A DNA stretch of 64,000 nucleotides from Streptacidiphilus neutrinimicus (GCF_000787815.1 NZ_BBPO01000003.1:157032-221031); one strand, 5' to 3'. Numbered from the stretch's first letter, positions 54,695 through 64,000 are shown. A program made the numbers and translations. Notes: a model not told the origin generated them from the letters alone.

Positions 54695-56404
54695 ATGCCC
54701 GTACGCACCGCCCCACGTCCGCGCCGACGCCACCGCGTCGCGCGCAGCCTCGCCGGGCAGCTGTTCGCGGTGCAGGTGCTGATCGTGACGCTGGTGGTGG
54801 CCGGCTGCGCGGTCCTCGCGTACGTGCTGACCAGCGACCGGGCCACGCAGGCGGCGGAGCGGCAGGTGGTCGCGACGGCCACGACCGTCGCCGACGCGCC
54901 GACCGTCGTGCAGGCCGCCCAGCGGCCCGACCCGACCGCCGTGCTCCAGCCGTACGCGCAGCGGGTCACCCGGGACGCCGACGTCGACTTCGTCACGATC
55001 ATGGACACCCACGGTGTGCGCTGGACCCACCCCGACCCGGCGGAGATCGGCAGGCACTTCCTCGGGCACATCGGCCCGGCCCTGGCCGGGCACACCTTCA
55101 CCGAGACCTACACCGGCACGCTCGGCCCGTCCGTGCGCGCCGTCACGCCGGTGCGGGACGCGCAGGGCGAGGTCGTCGCGCTGGTCAGCGTCGGGATCAC
55201 GGTGCAGCAGCTGAGCGGGCAGCTGCGCGGGGCGATCACCGCGCTGGTCCTGGTCGCCGTTGCGGCCCTGGCGCTGGGCGGTCTGGGCACCTGGCTGGCC
55301 AACCGCCGGCTGCGCCGCCACACCCACGGGATGGGCGCGGCCGAACTGAGCCACCTGTACGAGTACCACCAGGCGACGCTGCACGCCGTGCGGGAGGGCC
55401 TGGTGCTGCTCGACCGCGAGGGGATCGTCCTGCTGTGCAACGACGCGGCGCGCGAGCTGCTGGCCCTGGACGATCCGGCCGAGGGGCGGCCCTTCGCGGA
55501 CCTGGACCTGCCCGCGCCGCTGCGCGCGGCCGTCGCCGGTCCCGAGCCCGTCCGCGACCAGCTGCACCTGACGGCCGACCGCGTCGTCGTGGTCAACACC
55601 TCGCCCATCGGTGACGGCCCCGGCCTCGGGACCGTGGTCACCCTCCGCGACCACACCGAACTCCAGGCCCTGAGTGGCGAGTTGGACTCGGTCCGCGGCT
55701 TCGCCGAGGCACTGAGCGCGCAGGCGCACGAGGCGGCGAACCGCCTGCACGCGGTGGTGTCGCTCATCGAGACCGGACAGCACCGCCAGGCGGTCGACTT
55801 CGCCACCTCCGAGCTGGAGCTGGCCCAGCAGCTCACCGACCGCGTCGTCGGCGCCGTCAACGAGCCGGTCGTGGCCGCGTTGCTGCTCGGCAAGGCCGCG
55901 CAGGCCGCCGAGCGCGGCGTGGACCTGGTGCTGACCGAGGAGAGTCGGATCGACGACGCGCTGCCCGAGCAGCTCAGCGCGCGGGACCTGGTGACGCTGC
56001 TCGGCAACCTGATCGACAACGCCATCGACGCCGCGATCGAGGGCGCCGGCGAGCACGAGGGCGCGCCGACCGTCACCGTCACCGCCCGGACGGACACCGC
56101 CCCCGGCACCGACGCCCGCGAGCTGCTGCTGCGCGTCGCCGACACCGGACCGGGCGTCGAGCCCGACGCGGTCGAGCGGATCTTCGAGCGCGGCTGGTCC
56201 ACGAAGCGGCCCGGGCCGGGCGGCGCGCGCGGCATCGGCCTCGCGCTCGTCGCCCAGGCCGCGCGCCGCAACGGCGGCCGCGTGGAAGTCGACAGCGGCC
56301 GCGGCGCGGTGCTGACCGTGCACCTTCCGTTTCAGCACAGCCCTGTTCGGCACAGCCCGTCTCGGCACGGCGCCCTCCGGTCCGACGCGGTGCGTGTCCC
56401 GTGA
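54695..56404 (+). CDS. CitA/DcuS-type sensor histidine kinase
   Basis: 569 residues. TM1 (about 25-48), extracytoplasmic PAS-like ligand domain (about 49-175, with DFVTIMDTHGVRWTHPDPAEIGRHFLG typical of citrate/C4-dicarboxylate sensors), TM2 (about 180-205), cytoplasmic PAS (about 225-330), an SpoOB-type dimerisation helix with phospho-acceptor His345 (AQAHEAANRLHAVVSLIE) and an HATPase domain (N box NLIDNAIDAAIE, G1 VADTGPGV, G2 GGARGIGLALV). Probably senses C4-dicarboxylates or citrate. The last 25 residues form a His/Ser/Arg repeat tail. Stop overlaps the regulator start (GTGA). Confidence 0.93.
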   Translation: MPVRTAPRPRRRHRVARSLAGQLFAVQVLIVTLVVAGCAVLAYVLTSDRATQAAERQVVATATTVADAPTVVQAAQRPDPTAVLQPYAQRVTRDADVDFVTIMDTHGVRWTHPDPAEIGRHFLGHIGPALAGHTFTETYTGTLGPSVRAVTPVRDAQGEVVALVSVGITVQQLSGQLRGAITALVLVAVAALALGGLGTWLANRRLRRHTHGMGAAELSHLYEYHQATLHAVREGLVLLDREGIVLLCNDAARELLALDDPAEGRPFADLDLPAPLRAAVAGPEPVRDQLHLTADRVVVVNTSPIGDGPGLGTVVTLRDHTELQALSGELDSVRGFAEALSAQAHEAANRLHAVVSLIETGQHRQAVDFATSELELAQQLTDRVVGAVNEPVVAALLLGKAAQAAERGVDLVLTEESRIDDALPEQLSARDLVTLLGNLIDNAIDAAIEGAGEHEGAPTVTVTARTDTAPGTDARELLLRVADTGPGVEPDAVERIFERGWSTKRPGPGGARGIGLALVAQAARRNGGRVEVDSGRGAVLTVHLPFQHSPVRHSPSRHGALRSDAVRVP

Positions 56405-57138
56405 TCGACGTGCTGGTGGTCGAGGACGACCCGGTCGCCGCCGAGGCCCACGGCAGCTACGTCGAGCGCGCCTCCGGCTTCCGCTGCGCGGGCGTCGCCC
56501 ACAGCGCGGCGGAGGCGCTGCGCTTCCTCGACCGCGCGCGCCGCGAGGGCGCGCCGGTCGCGCTGCTGCTGCTCGACCTCTACCTCCCGGACGGCCACGG
56601 CCTGGACCTGCTCCGTGCGATACGCACGGCCGGGCACGGCGCCGACGTCATCGCCGTCACCTCGGCCCGGGACCTGGCGACGGTGCGACGGGCGGTCTCG
56701 ATCGGCGTGGTGCAGTACCTGCTCAAGCCCTTCGCGGCGGCGACGCTGCAGGACCGTCTCGCCCGGTACGCGCGCTACCGCGCCAGCCTGGAGCGCGGGG
56801 GAGAGGCGCTCGGCCAGGACGAGGTGGACCGCGCCTTCGCCGAGCTGCGCTCCCCGCGCGGCACCACCCTGCCCAAGGGGCTCACCACCCCCACGCTCGA
56901 CGCGGTGGCCGCGGTCCTGCGCGCCGCCGACACCGGCCTGTCCGCCGCCGCGGTCGGCACGGCCGCGGGCGTCTCCCGCATCACCGCCCGCCGCTACCTG
57001 GAACACCTCGTCGAGACCGGCCGCGCCCGCCGCGAACCCCAGTACGGCCAGGTCGGCCGCCCGGAACTGGCCTACCGCTGGCGCTGGCCCCGGCCCCCGG
57101 GGAGTGACGAGAGCGGGGGTGTCGGCGCCCGCAGGTAG
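56401..57138 (+). CDS. CitB/DcuR-type response regulator
   Basis: 245 residues. Receiver domain with acidic pocket VVEDDPVAAE, phospho-acceptor Asp59 (LLLLDLYLPD), switch Thr (AVTSAR) and Lys109 (YLLKPF). The C-terminal DNA-binding half is the CitB type: a helix-turn-helix around LSAAAVGTAAGVSRITARRYLEHLVETGRARREPQYGQVGRP with the usual Y-G-x-x-G-R-P ending. With the upstream kinase it should activate dctA in response to dicarboxylates (inference from family and divergent layout). Confidence 0.93.
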   Translation: MIDVLVVEDDPVAAEAHGSYVERASGFRCAGVAHSAAEALRFLDRARREGAPVALLLLDLYLPDGHGLDLLRAIRTAGHGADVIAVTSARDLATVRRAVSIGVVQYLLKPFAAATLQDRLARYARYRASLERGGEALGQDEVDRAFAELRSPRGTTLPKGLTTPTLDAVAAVLRAADTGLSAAAVGTAAGVSRITARRYLEHLVETGRARREPQYGQVGRPELAYRWRWPRPPGSDESGGVGARR

Positions 57139-57148
57139 GGTCTAGACC
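57136..57148 (+). promoter_or_regulatory. Putative leaderless promoter of rarA
   Basis: TAGGGT (57136-57141) overlaps the end of the response-regulator gene and lies seven bases before GTG 57149. No SD sequence. Confidence 0.35.
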
Positions 57149-58534
57149 GTGGAGCCAGACCTGTTCACCGCTGCAGCCGAGGAGATCCAGGCCAAGGAGC
57201 CCGGTCGCGCGCCCCTTGCGGTGCGGATGCGGCCGCGTTCCCTGGACGAGGTCGCGGGGCAGCGGCACCTGCTGAGGCCCGGCTCGCCGTTGCGGAGACT
57301 CGTCGCCGCGACGAGCGGGCCCGCCGCGACGTCCTCGGTGATCCTGTGGGGGCCGCCCGGGACGGGCAAGACCACGCTCGCGTACGTGATCAGCCAGGCC
57401 ACCGACCGGCGGTTCGTCGAGCTCTCCGCGATCACCGCCGGGGTCAAGGAGGTCCGCGCGGTCATCGAGGGCGCGCGGCGGGCCGTGGGGACGAGCGGCA
57501 AGGAGACGGTCCTCTTCCTCGACGAGATCCACCGCTTCTCCAAGGCGCAGCAGGACAGTCTGCTGCCCGCGGTCGAGAACCGCTGGGTGACGCTGATCGC
57601 CGCGACCACGGAGAACCCGTACTTCTCGGTGATCTCCCCGCTGCTCTCCCGCTCGCTGCTGCTGACGCTGGAGTCGCTGACCGACGACGACATCCGCGCC
57701 CTGCTGCGCCGCGCGGTCACGGACGAGCGGGGGCTGGACGGCGCCGTCGAGCTCGCCGAGGAGGCGCAGGAGCACCTGGTGCGGATCGCGGGCGGCGACG
57801 CCCGCAAGGCGCTGACCTCACTGGAGGCCGCCGCCGGGGCCGCGATCGAGGAGCGGTTGGGGACGGTCACGCTCGAGCTGACCGAGTCCGCCGTCAACCG
57901 TGCCGCCGTCCGCTACGACAAGGACGGCGACCAGCACTACGACGTCGCCAGCGCGCTGATCAAGTCGATCCGGGGCAGCGACGTCGACGCGGCGCTGCAC
58001 TACCTCGCCCGGATGATCGAGGCGGGCGAGGACCCGCGCTTCATCGCTCGGCGGCTGATGATCTCCGCCAGCGAGGACATCGGCGTCGCCGACCCTCACG
58101 CGCTGCCGACGGCCGTCGCCGCCGCGCAGGCCGTGGCGATGATCGGCTTCCCGGAGGCGTCGCTGACGCTGTCGCACGCGGTGATCGCCCTCGCCCTCGC
58201 GCCGAAGTCGAACTCCGCGACGATCGCCATCGGCGAGGCGCTCGCCGACGTCCGCGCCGGGCTGGCCGGCGCGGTGCCGGCGCATCTGCGGGACGGGCAC
58301 TACGCGGGGGCGAAGAAGCTCGGCCACGCGCAGGGCTACGTCTATCCGCACGACCTCCCGGAGGGCATCGCGGCCCAGCAGTACGCGCCGGACACGGTGC
58401 AGGGCAAGCAGTACTACCGTCCGACCCGTCACGGCGCGGAGGCCCGGTACGCCGACGCGGTCAGCTGGACCCGAGCCCGGCTGCGCGGGGAGAGCGGCTC
58501 AGACGAGCGGTCCGACGAGCGGCCGCCGTCCTGA
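57149..58534 (+). CDS. rarA: Replication-associated recombination protein A (RarA/MgsA AAA+ ATPase)
   Basis: 461 residues. AAA+ core: Walker [10 protein letters not shown], Walker [16 protein letters not shown], sensor 1 [12 protein letters not shown], arginine finger LLSRS, then the RarA C-terminal domain ([56 protein letters not shown]). Acts at stalled replication forks with single-strand DNA-binding protein. Its neighbourhood with hisS/aspS and (expected) alaS is conserved in actinobacteria. The 3' end overlaps the convergent amidase gene by 36 bases. Confidence 0.96.
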   Translation: MEPDLFTAAAEEIQAKEPGRAPLAVRMRPRSLDEVAGQRHLLRPGSPLRRLVAATSGPAATSSVILWGPPGTGKTTLAYVISQATDRRFVELSAITAGVKEVRAVIEGARRAVGTSGKETVLFLDEIHRFSKAQQDSLLPAVENRWVTLIAATTENPYFSVISPLLSRSLLLTLESLTDDDIRALLRRAVTDERGLDGAVELAEEAQEHLVRIAGGDARKALTSLEAAAGAAIEERLGTVTLELTESAVNRAAVRYDKDGDQHYDVASALIKSIRGSDVDAALHYLARMIEAGEDPRFIARRLMISASEDIGVADPHALPTAVAAAQAVAMIGFPEASLTLSHAVIALALAPKSNSATIAIGEALADVRAGLAGAVPAHLRDGHYAGAKKLGHAQGYVYPHDLPEGIAAQQYAPDTVQGKQYYRPTRHGAEARYADAVSWTRARLRGESGSDERSDERPPS

Positions 58535-59953
58535 GACGTAGGCCCACGGCCGCGCCTCCTCGACCGCCGCGCCGACGCGGAACACCGTCGCGTCGTCGTA
58601 GCTGCGCCCGACGATCTGCACGCCCGTCGGCACGCCGTTCGCCGCGAAGCCCGAGGGGACGGAGAGGACCGGGCAGCGCGAGCAGATGTTGAACCCGATG
58701 GTCATCGCCATCGCCATGTAGTGGTCCTGCTCGACGCCCGCGATGGACAGCCGGGTCTCGGTGTACTCCTCGTCCGCGGCCAGCGCCGGGACGGCCGTGG
58801 TGGGGCAGAGCAGCGCGTCGTGGCGCTCCAGCACGGCGCCGAGCTCGGCGTAGAGACGGCCCTCCAGCTCCAGCCCCTCCAGGAAGCCGGTCTCGCGGGC
58901 GGCCCGCGCCGCCCGTTCGGCGAAGGCGCGGGTGTAGCCGTTGAGCTGTTCGGGCGCCTCGGCGGCCGCCTGGCCGATCGACGGTCCGAAGATCGCGCCG
59001 AAGTGCGCCCACGCGGCGCGGTCGAGCAGCTCGCGGGTCCACCCGAGGGTGACCTCCTCGACCACCGCGCCCGCGCCGCGCAGCGCGTCGGCGACGGCGC
59101 GCGTGTTCGCCTCGACGTCCGCGTCGAGCACGTAGTCGCCCAGGGTGAGGCAGAGCGCGATGCGCATCCCGGCGACCCCGGCCGCGCCCTGGTACTCCCA
59201 CGGCACCTCGACCTTGGGCCGCAGCGAGACGACGTCGCCGGCCCAGGGCCCGGCGATGGTGTTCTGCAGCAGCGCGGTGTCCGCGACGGTGCGGGCCATC
59301 GGGCCGTCGTGGCAGTAGGTGTCGAGGTTGAACGGCGGCATCGCCGGGACCCGGCCGTAGGGCGGCTTGAACCCGACGACGCCGTTGAACGACGCGGGGA
59401 TCCGGATCGACCCGCCGATGTCGGAGCCCGTCGCGAGCGGCGCGTTCCCGGCCGCGAGGGCCGCGCCGGAGCCGCCGGAGGAGCCGCCGCAGGAGTGTCC
59501 GAGCGACCACGGGTTGCGGGTGACGCCCCAGAGCTTGGACTGCGTGAAGGCGGCGCAGCAGAACTCGGGCGTGGTGGTCCGGGCGTGGACGATTCCGCCT
59601 GCGCCCCGGATCCGCTGGATCACCGGGTGGGTCTCCGTCGCGACCTCGTCCGCCAGCAGCAGGGAACCCTCGCTGCAGACGCGGCCGGCGATGGGGTGCT
59701 CGTCCTTCGCCGCCACCGGGAGCCCCTCCAGCGCACGCGGGGCGGGGCCGTGGCCGACATAGCGCCGCTCCGCCTCGCGCGCGGCGGCGAGGCCCTCCTC
59801 GAAGAGCCGCTCGCTGAGGCAGTTGACGTCGGGCTCGGTGCGTTCGGCCCGCGCGATCACGGCTTCCATGAGCTCGACGGGGGAGAGCCGCCGCGCACGG
59901 AACGCGCGCAGGGCGTCGGTCGCGGGGAGGTAGGCGAGTTCGGTTGCGTCCAT
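58499..59953 (-). CDS. Amidase signature family enzyme
   Basis: 484 residues from ATG 59953, chosen because GAAGG lies 8 bases upstream. A GTG at 59962 is too close to it. The Ser-cisSer-Lys triad is complete: Lys in [14 protein letters not shown], cis-Ser in [18 protein letters not shown] and nucleophile Ser in [13 protein letters not shown]. Hydrolyses an amide to acid and ammonia; substrate unknown (not GatA-like because no partner gatC/B genes are nearby). A perfect 6-5-6 palindrome at 59985-60001 lies upstream and probably binds a regulator. Confidence 0.92.
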   Translation of the reverse strand: MDATELAYLPATDALRAFRARRLSPVELMEAVIARAERTEPDVNCLSERLFEEGLAAAREAERRYVGHGPAPRALEGLPVAAKDEHPIAGRVCSEGSLLLADEVATETHPVIQRIRGAGGIVHARTTTPEFCCAAFTQSKLWGVTRNPWSLGHSCGGSSGGSGAALAAGNAPLATGSDIGGSIRIPASFNGVVGFKPPYGRVPAMPPFNLDTYCHDGPMARTVADTALLQNTIAGPWAGDVVSLRPKVEVPWEYQGAAGVAGMRIALCLTLGDYVLDADVEANTRAVADALRGAGAVVEEVTLGWTRELLDRAAWAHFGAIFGPSIGQAAAEAPEQLNGYTRAFAERAARAARETGFLEGLELEGRLYAELGAVLERHDALLCPTTAVPALAADEEYTETRLSIAGVEQDHYMAMAMTIGFNICSRCPVLSVPSGFAANGVPTGVQIVGRSYDDATVFRVGAAVEEARPWAYVSGRRPLVGPLV

Positions 59954-59984
59954 GCCGGACACCTTCGCCGCGTGCCGACGGCGA

Positions 59985-60001
59985 TGTCAATAGCGTTGAC
60001 A
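59985..60001. promoter_or_regulatory. Palindromic operator candidate upstream of the amidase gene
   Basis: TGTCAA-TAGCG-TTGACA, a perfect 6-5-6 inverted repeat, 32 bases before the amidase ATG and 350 bases before rpsD. Confidence 0.6.
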
Positions 60002-60056
60002 ATGACGATGACACACGAGAAGCAGGGCCGTGTCGGTCCGGGCCTCCCAGATCCCG

Positions 60057-60352
60057 TAGACTTTCCCGAGCGAGACGTCCCGTGAGCGCATCGTCAGATG
60101 CGACATCACCGGCGGGGCGTCATACAGGCCGCCCGCGGGCAACCGCGGACGGCAGGAGCGTTGCGCACCCTTCGGGTGTCGCGTGCAGCCCACCACCCCT
60201 CGGGTCGGTGGGCCACTCGCGTGCAGCACGTTGTGCCCGGTCCCGGGAGCGGCTGCCGGCCTGCCTTCACGGTGGGACGGTTTCCCGGACCGCGAGAGGC
60301 GACCTCCTTCAACAGCGGTGAGCCAGTAAACAACCGAAAGAGGTAATGGTTC
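60057..60352 (+). promoter_or_regulatory. rpsD promoter (-10 TAGACT) and long structured 5' leader
   Basis: TAGACT at 60057-60062 is a good vegetative -10 box. The -35 is weak (TCGGTC at 18 bases). The predicted transcript has about 284 bases before the rpsD ATG and no convincing gene. Small hairpins are visible: GCATC-GTCA-GATGC near 60088, CACCC-TTC-GGGTG near 60168, and GC-rich dyads near 60130 and 60190. This 399-base gap between amidase and rpsD holds nothing else I can identify apart from the operator at 59985. The leader may carry an autoregulatory S4-binding structure (inference). Confidence 0.45.
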
Positions 60353-60967
60353 ATGGCGAACCAGAAGCGCCCCAAGGTCAAGATTGCCCGTGCACTGGGC
60401 ATTCCGCTGACCCCGAAGTCCGTCAAGTACTTCGAGGCCCGCCCGTACCCGCCGGGGCAGCACGGCCGTGGCCGCAAGCAGAACTCGGACTACAAGGTCC
60501 GTCTGGTCGAGAAGCAGCGTCTGCGCGCCCAGTACGACCTGTCCGAGACCCAGCTCTCCCGTGCGTTCGACCGTGCCCGCAAGGTCGAGGGCAAGACCGG
60601 TGAGGCGCTGGTCGCTCTGCTGGAGACCCGTCTCGACGCCCTGGTCCTGCGTTCGGGCATCGCCCGCACCATCTACCAGGCCCGCCAGATGGTCGTCCAC
60701 GGCCACATCGAGGTCAACGGCCAGAAGGTCAACCGCCCGTCGTACCAGATGAAGCCCGGCTTTGTCGTCACGGTCCGCGAGCGTTCCAAGGAGAAGACCC
60801 CGTTCGTCGTCGCCCGTGAGGGTGGCAACGCGGGTGAGGGTCAGACCGCCAAGTACCTCGAGGTCAACCTGAAGGCCCTGGCCTTCCGTCTGGACCGCCT
60901 GCCCCAGCGGCGTGAGGTTCCGGTCATCTGCGACGAGCAGCTCGTCGTCGAGTACTACTCGCGCTGA
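60353..60967 (+). CDS. rpsD: 30S ribosomal protein S4
   Basis: 204 residues, full length. [20 protein letters not shown] replaces the cysteine-containing N terminus of zinc-binding S4 proteins, so this is a zinc-independent form. [27 protein letters not shown] and the S4 RNA-binding domain ([33 protein letters not shown]) are intact. A primary 16S rRNA binder that starts 30S assembly. AAAGAGG precedes the ATG. Its C-terminal codons overlap the convergent NB-ARC gene by 13 bases. Confidence 0.98.
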   Translation: MANQKRPKVKIARALGIPLTPKSVKYFEARPYPPGQHGRGRKQNSDYKVRLVEKQRLRAQYDLSETQLSRAFDRARKVEGKTGEALVALLETRLDALVLRSGIARTIYQARQMVVHGHIEVNGQKVNRPSYQMKPGFVVTVRERSKEKTPFVVAREGGNAGEGQTAKYLEVNLKALAFRLDRLPQRREVPVICDEQLVVEYYSR

Positions 60968-63117
60968 CCCGCGAGCGGTTCTCGCAGCGCCCCCACGGCC
61001 GACCGGCCGTGGGGGCGCTGTGCTGTTCCGGCCCGCTCGGCGGGCCGCTGCTCCAGGGCGCGGCCGACGAGCTCGTCCAAGTCCAGCGTGGTGCCCCGGC
61101 GGAACGCCTCGGCGGCCTCGACCTCCCGCAGCCCCGCCCGGACGCGCCGCGCGCACGCCTCGTGGGCGGCGTTGAAGCTGGACGAGCCGAAGAGCGGCAC
61201 CCCGACCGAACGCCACACGGTGTGCGCGGCGCCCTGCAGCGTGGCCGCCTCCCGCAGGTCGCCGGGTGTGCCGTCGGCCTCCGGCTCGGTGGCGAGGAGG
61301 GCCAGCAGCTCCACCCCGAGGACCAGGCCGACCAGGTCGCGGAAGGCGTGGTTCAGCCGGACGCACTCGCGCGCCCGGACCCGCGCCTGCGCGAGGTCGC
61401 CCACGGCCCAGGCCGCGTACGCGGACGCGAAGAGGCCGTACGCGTAGGCCCAGCGCTCGCCGAAGCGCTCGCACTCGACCAGCACCTTGGCGATCCACGC
61501 CGCGCCGGTGGCCGCGTCGCCGCGGAAGGTGTGCGCGAGGCCCAGCTCGAACATGCCCATCAGCACGTTGCTGTTCAGCTCGCCGAGCTGGTCGTAGTGC
61601 CACAGGGCCTCGTCGAACAGGGCCACCGCGCGGTCGAGGTCGTCGGCGATCAGGGCGGCGCAGCCCTGGCGGTGGACGGCGTAGGCGAGCGCCCGGTCGT
61701 CGCCGGTGTCCAGAGCCTGCCGCCGGCACTCCTCCAGCAGCCGCAGCGCGTGCAGCCGGTCGCCCTGGAGGATCGACAGGTAGCCGGTGACCCAGAGCGC
61801 CTTGGCCCGCGCCTCTGTCGGCTCCGGGGCGAGCTGCAGCGCGCGGTCCAGCCAGACCCGGCCCTCGCCCAGGTGGCCGCAGCCGACCCAGAAGTACCAC
61901 AGGGTGCCCGCGAGGAAGAGCGCCAACTGCTCCTCGCCCGGGTCGGTGAGGCAGTACTCCAGCGCGGCGCGCAGGTTGCTGTGCGCGCCCTGGGTGCGCG
62001 CCGAGGTCTCCAGCTGACGCGGACTGAACCACTCGACCTCGCCCCAGGTGGCCAGGCCCAGGTACCAGTCGCGATGGCGACGGCGCAGCAGGCTCTCCGC
62101 CTCGGAGGCGCGCAGCCACCCGAGGCCGTACTCGCGCACCGTGTCGAGCAGTCGGTAGCGGGCCTGGCCGTCCGCGAGCCCCGGCAGCCGCAGCACCACC
62201 GACTTGGCGACCAGCGCGCCGAGCACCTCCAGCACCTCGTCGGCGGTGATGCCCTGACCGGCGCAGACGTACTGTGCGGCGTCGAGGTCGAAGGCGCCGA
62301 CGAAGACCGAGAGGCGGCCCCAGAGCAGGCGCTCCTGCGGTGAGCACAGCTCGTGGCTCCAGCCGATGGCGGTGCGCAGCGTCTGGTGGCGCGGGAGCGC
62401 CCCGCGGGCGCCGCCGGTGAGCAGCGCGAAGCGGTCGTCGAGCCGCTCGGTGATCTGCGGGACGGACAGCACCGACAGCCGTCCGGCCGCCAGTTCGAGC
62501 GCGAGCGGGATGCCGTCCAGGCGACGGCAGAGCGCGACGACCTGCTCGGAGTTGTCGGCCGTGACGGCGAAGCCGGGGAGCACGGCCGCGGCCCGCTGCG
62601 CGAACAGCGTCACCGCGTCGGCCTGCGGCCCCTCGGTGGGCAGCGGCGCGAGCGGCAGCCGCTGCTCGCCCTCGACGCCCAACGGCTCGCGGCTGCTCAC
62701 CAGCACCTTCAGCCCCGGTGCGGCCGCGAGCAGGCCCGCGACCAGCGGCGCGGCCTCCTCGACGAGGTGCTCGCAGCCGTCGAGCACGAGCAGCAGACGG
62801 CGCGGGGCGAGGTAGTCCCGCAGCACCTCCCGCGCCGGGCGGGCGGTGCCGTCGGTGAGCCGCAGCGCCTCGGCGACGGTGTGGCCGAGCAGCGCCGGAT
62901 CGGTCAGCTCGGCGCAAGGGACCAGCCACGCGCCGTCAGCGAAGTCCGGCTCGGCCGCCGCGGCGGCGCGCAGGGCGAGCCGGCTCTTGCCGACCCCGCC
63001 GGCGCCCACGACCGTCACCAGCCGGACGCGGCGCAGCATCCGCTGCGCCATGGCCAGCTCGACCCGGCGACCCACGAAACCGGTCAGCTCGGCGGGCAGA
63101 TTTCCGGTGCCTGGCAC
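60955..63117 (-). CDS. NB-ARC/AfsR-like ATPase with TPR-type C-terminal half, no HTH
   Basis: 720 residues from GTG 63117 (AAGGGGGT upstream). The STAND ATPase core begins with [12 protein letters not shown], then Walker A GAGGVGKS (38-45), Walker [12 protein letters not shown] (about 108-117), a sensor [24 protein letters not shown] and winged-helix sequence around [26 protein letters not shown]. The C-terminal 350 residues are helical repeats of the TPR type ([31 protein letters not shown]). Usual LuxR or SARP DNA-binding domains are absent at both ends. Known relatives regulate development and metabolism in Streptomyces. Here a partner must supply DNA contact, if any. Confidence 0.86.
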   Translation of the reverse strand: MPGTGNLPAELTGFVGRRVELAMAQRMLRRVRLVTVVGAGGVGKSRLALRAAAAAEPDFADGAWLVPCAELTDPALLGHTVAEALRLTDGTARPAREVLRDYLAPRRLLLVLDGCEHLVEEAAPLVAGLLAAAPGLKVLVSSREPLGVEGEQRLPLAPLPTEGPQADAVTLFAQRAAAVLPGFAVTADNSEQVVALCRRLDGIPLALELAAGRLSVLSVPQITERLDDRFALLTGGARGALPRHQTLRTAIGWSHELCSPQERLLWGRLSVFVGAFDLDAAQYVCAGQGITADEVLEVLGALVAKSVVLRLPGLADGQARYRLLDTVREYGLGWLRASEAESLLRRRHRDWYLGLATWGEVEWFSPRQLETSARTQGAHSNLRAALEYCLTDPGEEQLALFLAGTLWYFWVGCGHLGEGRVWLDRALQLAPEPTEARAKALWVTGYLSILQGDRLHALRLLEECRRQALDTGDDRALAYAVHRQGCAALIADDLDRAVALFDEALWHYDQLGELNSNVLMGMFELGLAHTFRGDAATGAAWIAKVLVECERFGERWAYAYGLFASAYAAWAVGDLAQARVRARECVRLNHAFRDLVGLVLGVELLALLATEPEADGTPGDLREAATLQGAAHTVWRSVGVPLFGSSSFNAAHEACARRVRAGLREVEAAEAFRRGTTLDLDELVGRALEQRPAERAGTAQRPHGRSAVGALREPLAGQRE
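60985..61020. terminator. rpsD terminator, located inside the 3' end of the convergent gene
   Basis: Perfect 16-bp stem CAGCGCCCCCACGGCC / GGCCGTGGGGGCGCTG with a 4-base loop, 17 bases after rpsD. It lies within the coding sequence of the minus-strand ATPase gene (last 25 codons). Confidence 0.88.
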
Positions 63118-63362
63118 GGGACCCCCTTCGGAGGTGAACGCTCCCCTGGACGGCCCAACGAGCTGACTGATCGGTAGGTTACGTCCGCCGGTCGCGCGGG
63201 CGGCGGAATCCGTCGTTGCCCGGGCGGCTCCGCGCGTTCGGTGATATAGATGCGCGAGCAGCCACATGCGGGTCGGCGTGCCGGTCGCGCGGTCGGGATT
63301 AGTCCTCCTGGCGCGATAGGGTTTCGCAGATAGACCAGCTTTTGCTGCGAGGGAGCGCCAAG

Positions 63363-63848
63363 GTGTCGGGTGGAGAGGTTGCAGGCCTCGTCGTCGCCGT
63401 CTTCTGGGCGGTGCTGGTCACTCTCCTGGCCGTGGTGCTGGTGCGCCTCGCGCGGGCCCTGCGGGAGGCGACCGTCCTGGTCGAGGCGGTGACCGAGCGG
63501 GCCGTGCCGCTGCTCGACGAGGCGGCGGAGACGTTGCGCGCCGCGAACGACCAGCTCGTGCGCGTCGACGCGATCACCGCGGACGTCCAGGACGCCGCCG
63601 CGAACGCGCAGGCGCTCTCCTCGACGATGGCCGCGACCCTCGGCGGACCCCTGGTCAAGCTGTCCGCGTTCAGCTACGGCGTACGCAGCGCCGTGGCGAA
63701 GCAGCGCGCCGCCGGGCGTCCCGACAAGTACGTCCCGCACCAGTCGGAGCGGGAGATCATCGAACGGATGGTGAAGGCCGAGGTGCAGCGGGCGACGGTG
63801 CGTCGCAACGGCCTGCTGCGCCTGGTGGGCCTCGGAAGGAGGGGCTGA
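63363..63848 (+). CDS. DUF948 membrane protein
   Basis: 161 residues from GTG 63363 (GAGGGAG upstream). An N-terminal TM segment (VAGLVVAVFWAVLVTLLAVVLV) is followed by an amphipathic coiled helix of the type LLDEAAETLRAANDQLVRVDAITADVQ, characteristic of DUF948, and LSAFSYGVRSAV. Known: usually encoded directly before the DUF6167 gene and alaS in Streptomyces, as seems to be the case here. Function unknown. Confidence 0.9.
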   Translation: MSGGEVAGLVVAVFWAVLVTLLAVVLVRLARALREATVLVEAVTERAVPLLDEAAETLRAANDQLVRVDAITADVQDAAANAQALSSTMAATLGGPLVKLSAFSYGVRSAVAKQRAAGRPDKYVPHQSEREIIERMVKAEVQRATVRRNGLLRLVGLGRRG

Positions 63849-63852
63849 GCCG

Positions 63853-64000
63853 ATGCGCAGGATCTTCTGGATGGCGGTGGGCGCCGGCGCCACCCTCTGG
63901 ACCATCAACAAGGCCAACCGCGTGGCACGTTCGCTCACCCCGGGCGGCGTGGCCGAGGGCGCGGCCCTCGGATCGCTCGAAGTCGGCCGCGCCGTGCGGA
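63853..64000 (+). CDS. DUF6167-like protein, N-terminal part (partial)
   Basis: Open to the end of the window. Visible 49 residues start MRRIFWMAVGAGATLWTIN, a short hydrophobic segment, followed by KANRVARSLTPGGVAEG and GSLEVGRAVR. It matches the small proteins that follow DUF948 genes upstream of alaS. Four bases separate it from the DUF948 stop. Confidence 0.8.
   Translation, partial: MRRIFWMAVGAGATLWTINKANRVARSLTPGGVAEGAALGSLEVGRAVR

Noticed and set aside
60098-60346. 82-codon plus-strand frame in the rpsD leader.
   Set aside because: Arg/Pro/Gly-rich composition with no RBS and no recognisable fold. It ends right at the rpsD RBS and is better explained as structured leader RNA.

Overview
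This window looks like chromosomal DNA of a high-GC, sporulating actinomycete, most likely a member of Streptomycetaceae. The reasons are the strong GC bias at third codon positions, many GTG starts and GTGA/ATGA stop-start overlaps, an ssgB gene (a sporulation gene of morphologically complex actinomycetes), phosphatidylinositol mannoside genes, and the gene order. I noticed no in-frame TTA codon in any gene called here.

The backbone is a conserved actinobacterial housekeeping block: thrS, HIT-family Ap4A enzyme, pgsA, PIM acyltransferase, pimA, pdxS, pdxT, yebC, ruvCAB, yajC-secD-secF, apt, relA, DUF349, cyclophilin, MBL hydrolase, hisS, aspS, rarA, rpsD, DUF948 and DUF6167 (the last cut by the window end; alaS would be expected next). 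It supplies tRNA charging, the membrane lipid PI and its mannosides, vitamin B6, Holliday junction processing, protein export, adenine salvage and (p)ppGpp control.

Accessory genes are inserted into this backbone. (1) 2-8847: an aminotransferase fragment, GNAT, DsbA-like protein, CGNR regulator-LtrA pair, ssgB, two tRNA-Val(CAC) genes flanking a degenerate isochorismatase-fold gene, a DEDDh exonuclease and two uncharacterised proteins. (2) 11699-17329: an unknown membrane protein/DUF6412/YidC operon, a DCC-family protein, a broken histidine phosphatase gene and an EF-G paralogue. (3) 20600-29897: a DUF2332 protein, an HTH-citrate synthase, a membrane coiled-coil protein and a five-gene oligopeptide ABC transporter. 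(4) 42212-44240: a methyltransferase-P450 pair. (5) 50849-57138: a TetR/MFS efflux pair and a DctA transporter divergent from a CitA/CitB-type two-component system. (6) 58499-59953 an amidase, and 60955-63117 an NB-ARC/TPR protein.

The most striking non-coding signal is a family of five long inverted-repeat elements (arms close to GGGGCGCGGGGAACTGCGCG). Each begins 7 to 36 bases after a stop codon. At least one lies in the opposite orientation to others, and two carry a second conserved module. One has spawned a 19-bp tandem array before ruvC. Other items of interest are a triple 9-bp direct repeat overlapping a sigma-H-like ssgB promoter, palindromic operators before the citrate synthase, amidase and MFS genes, a long structured rpsD leader, and several candidate leaderless promoters. 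I did not find a clearly novel multi-gene system. The least explained set is the 12753-14387 / DUF6412 / YidC operon.
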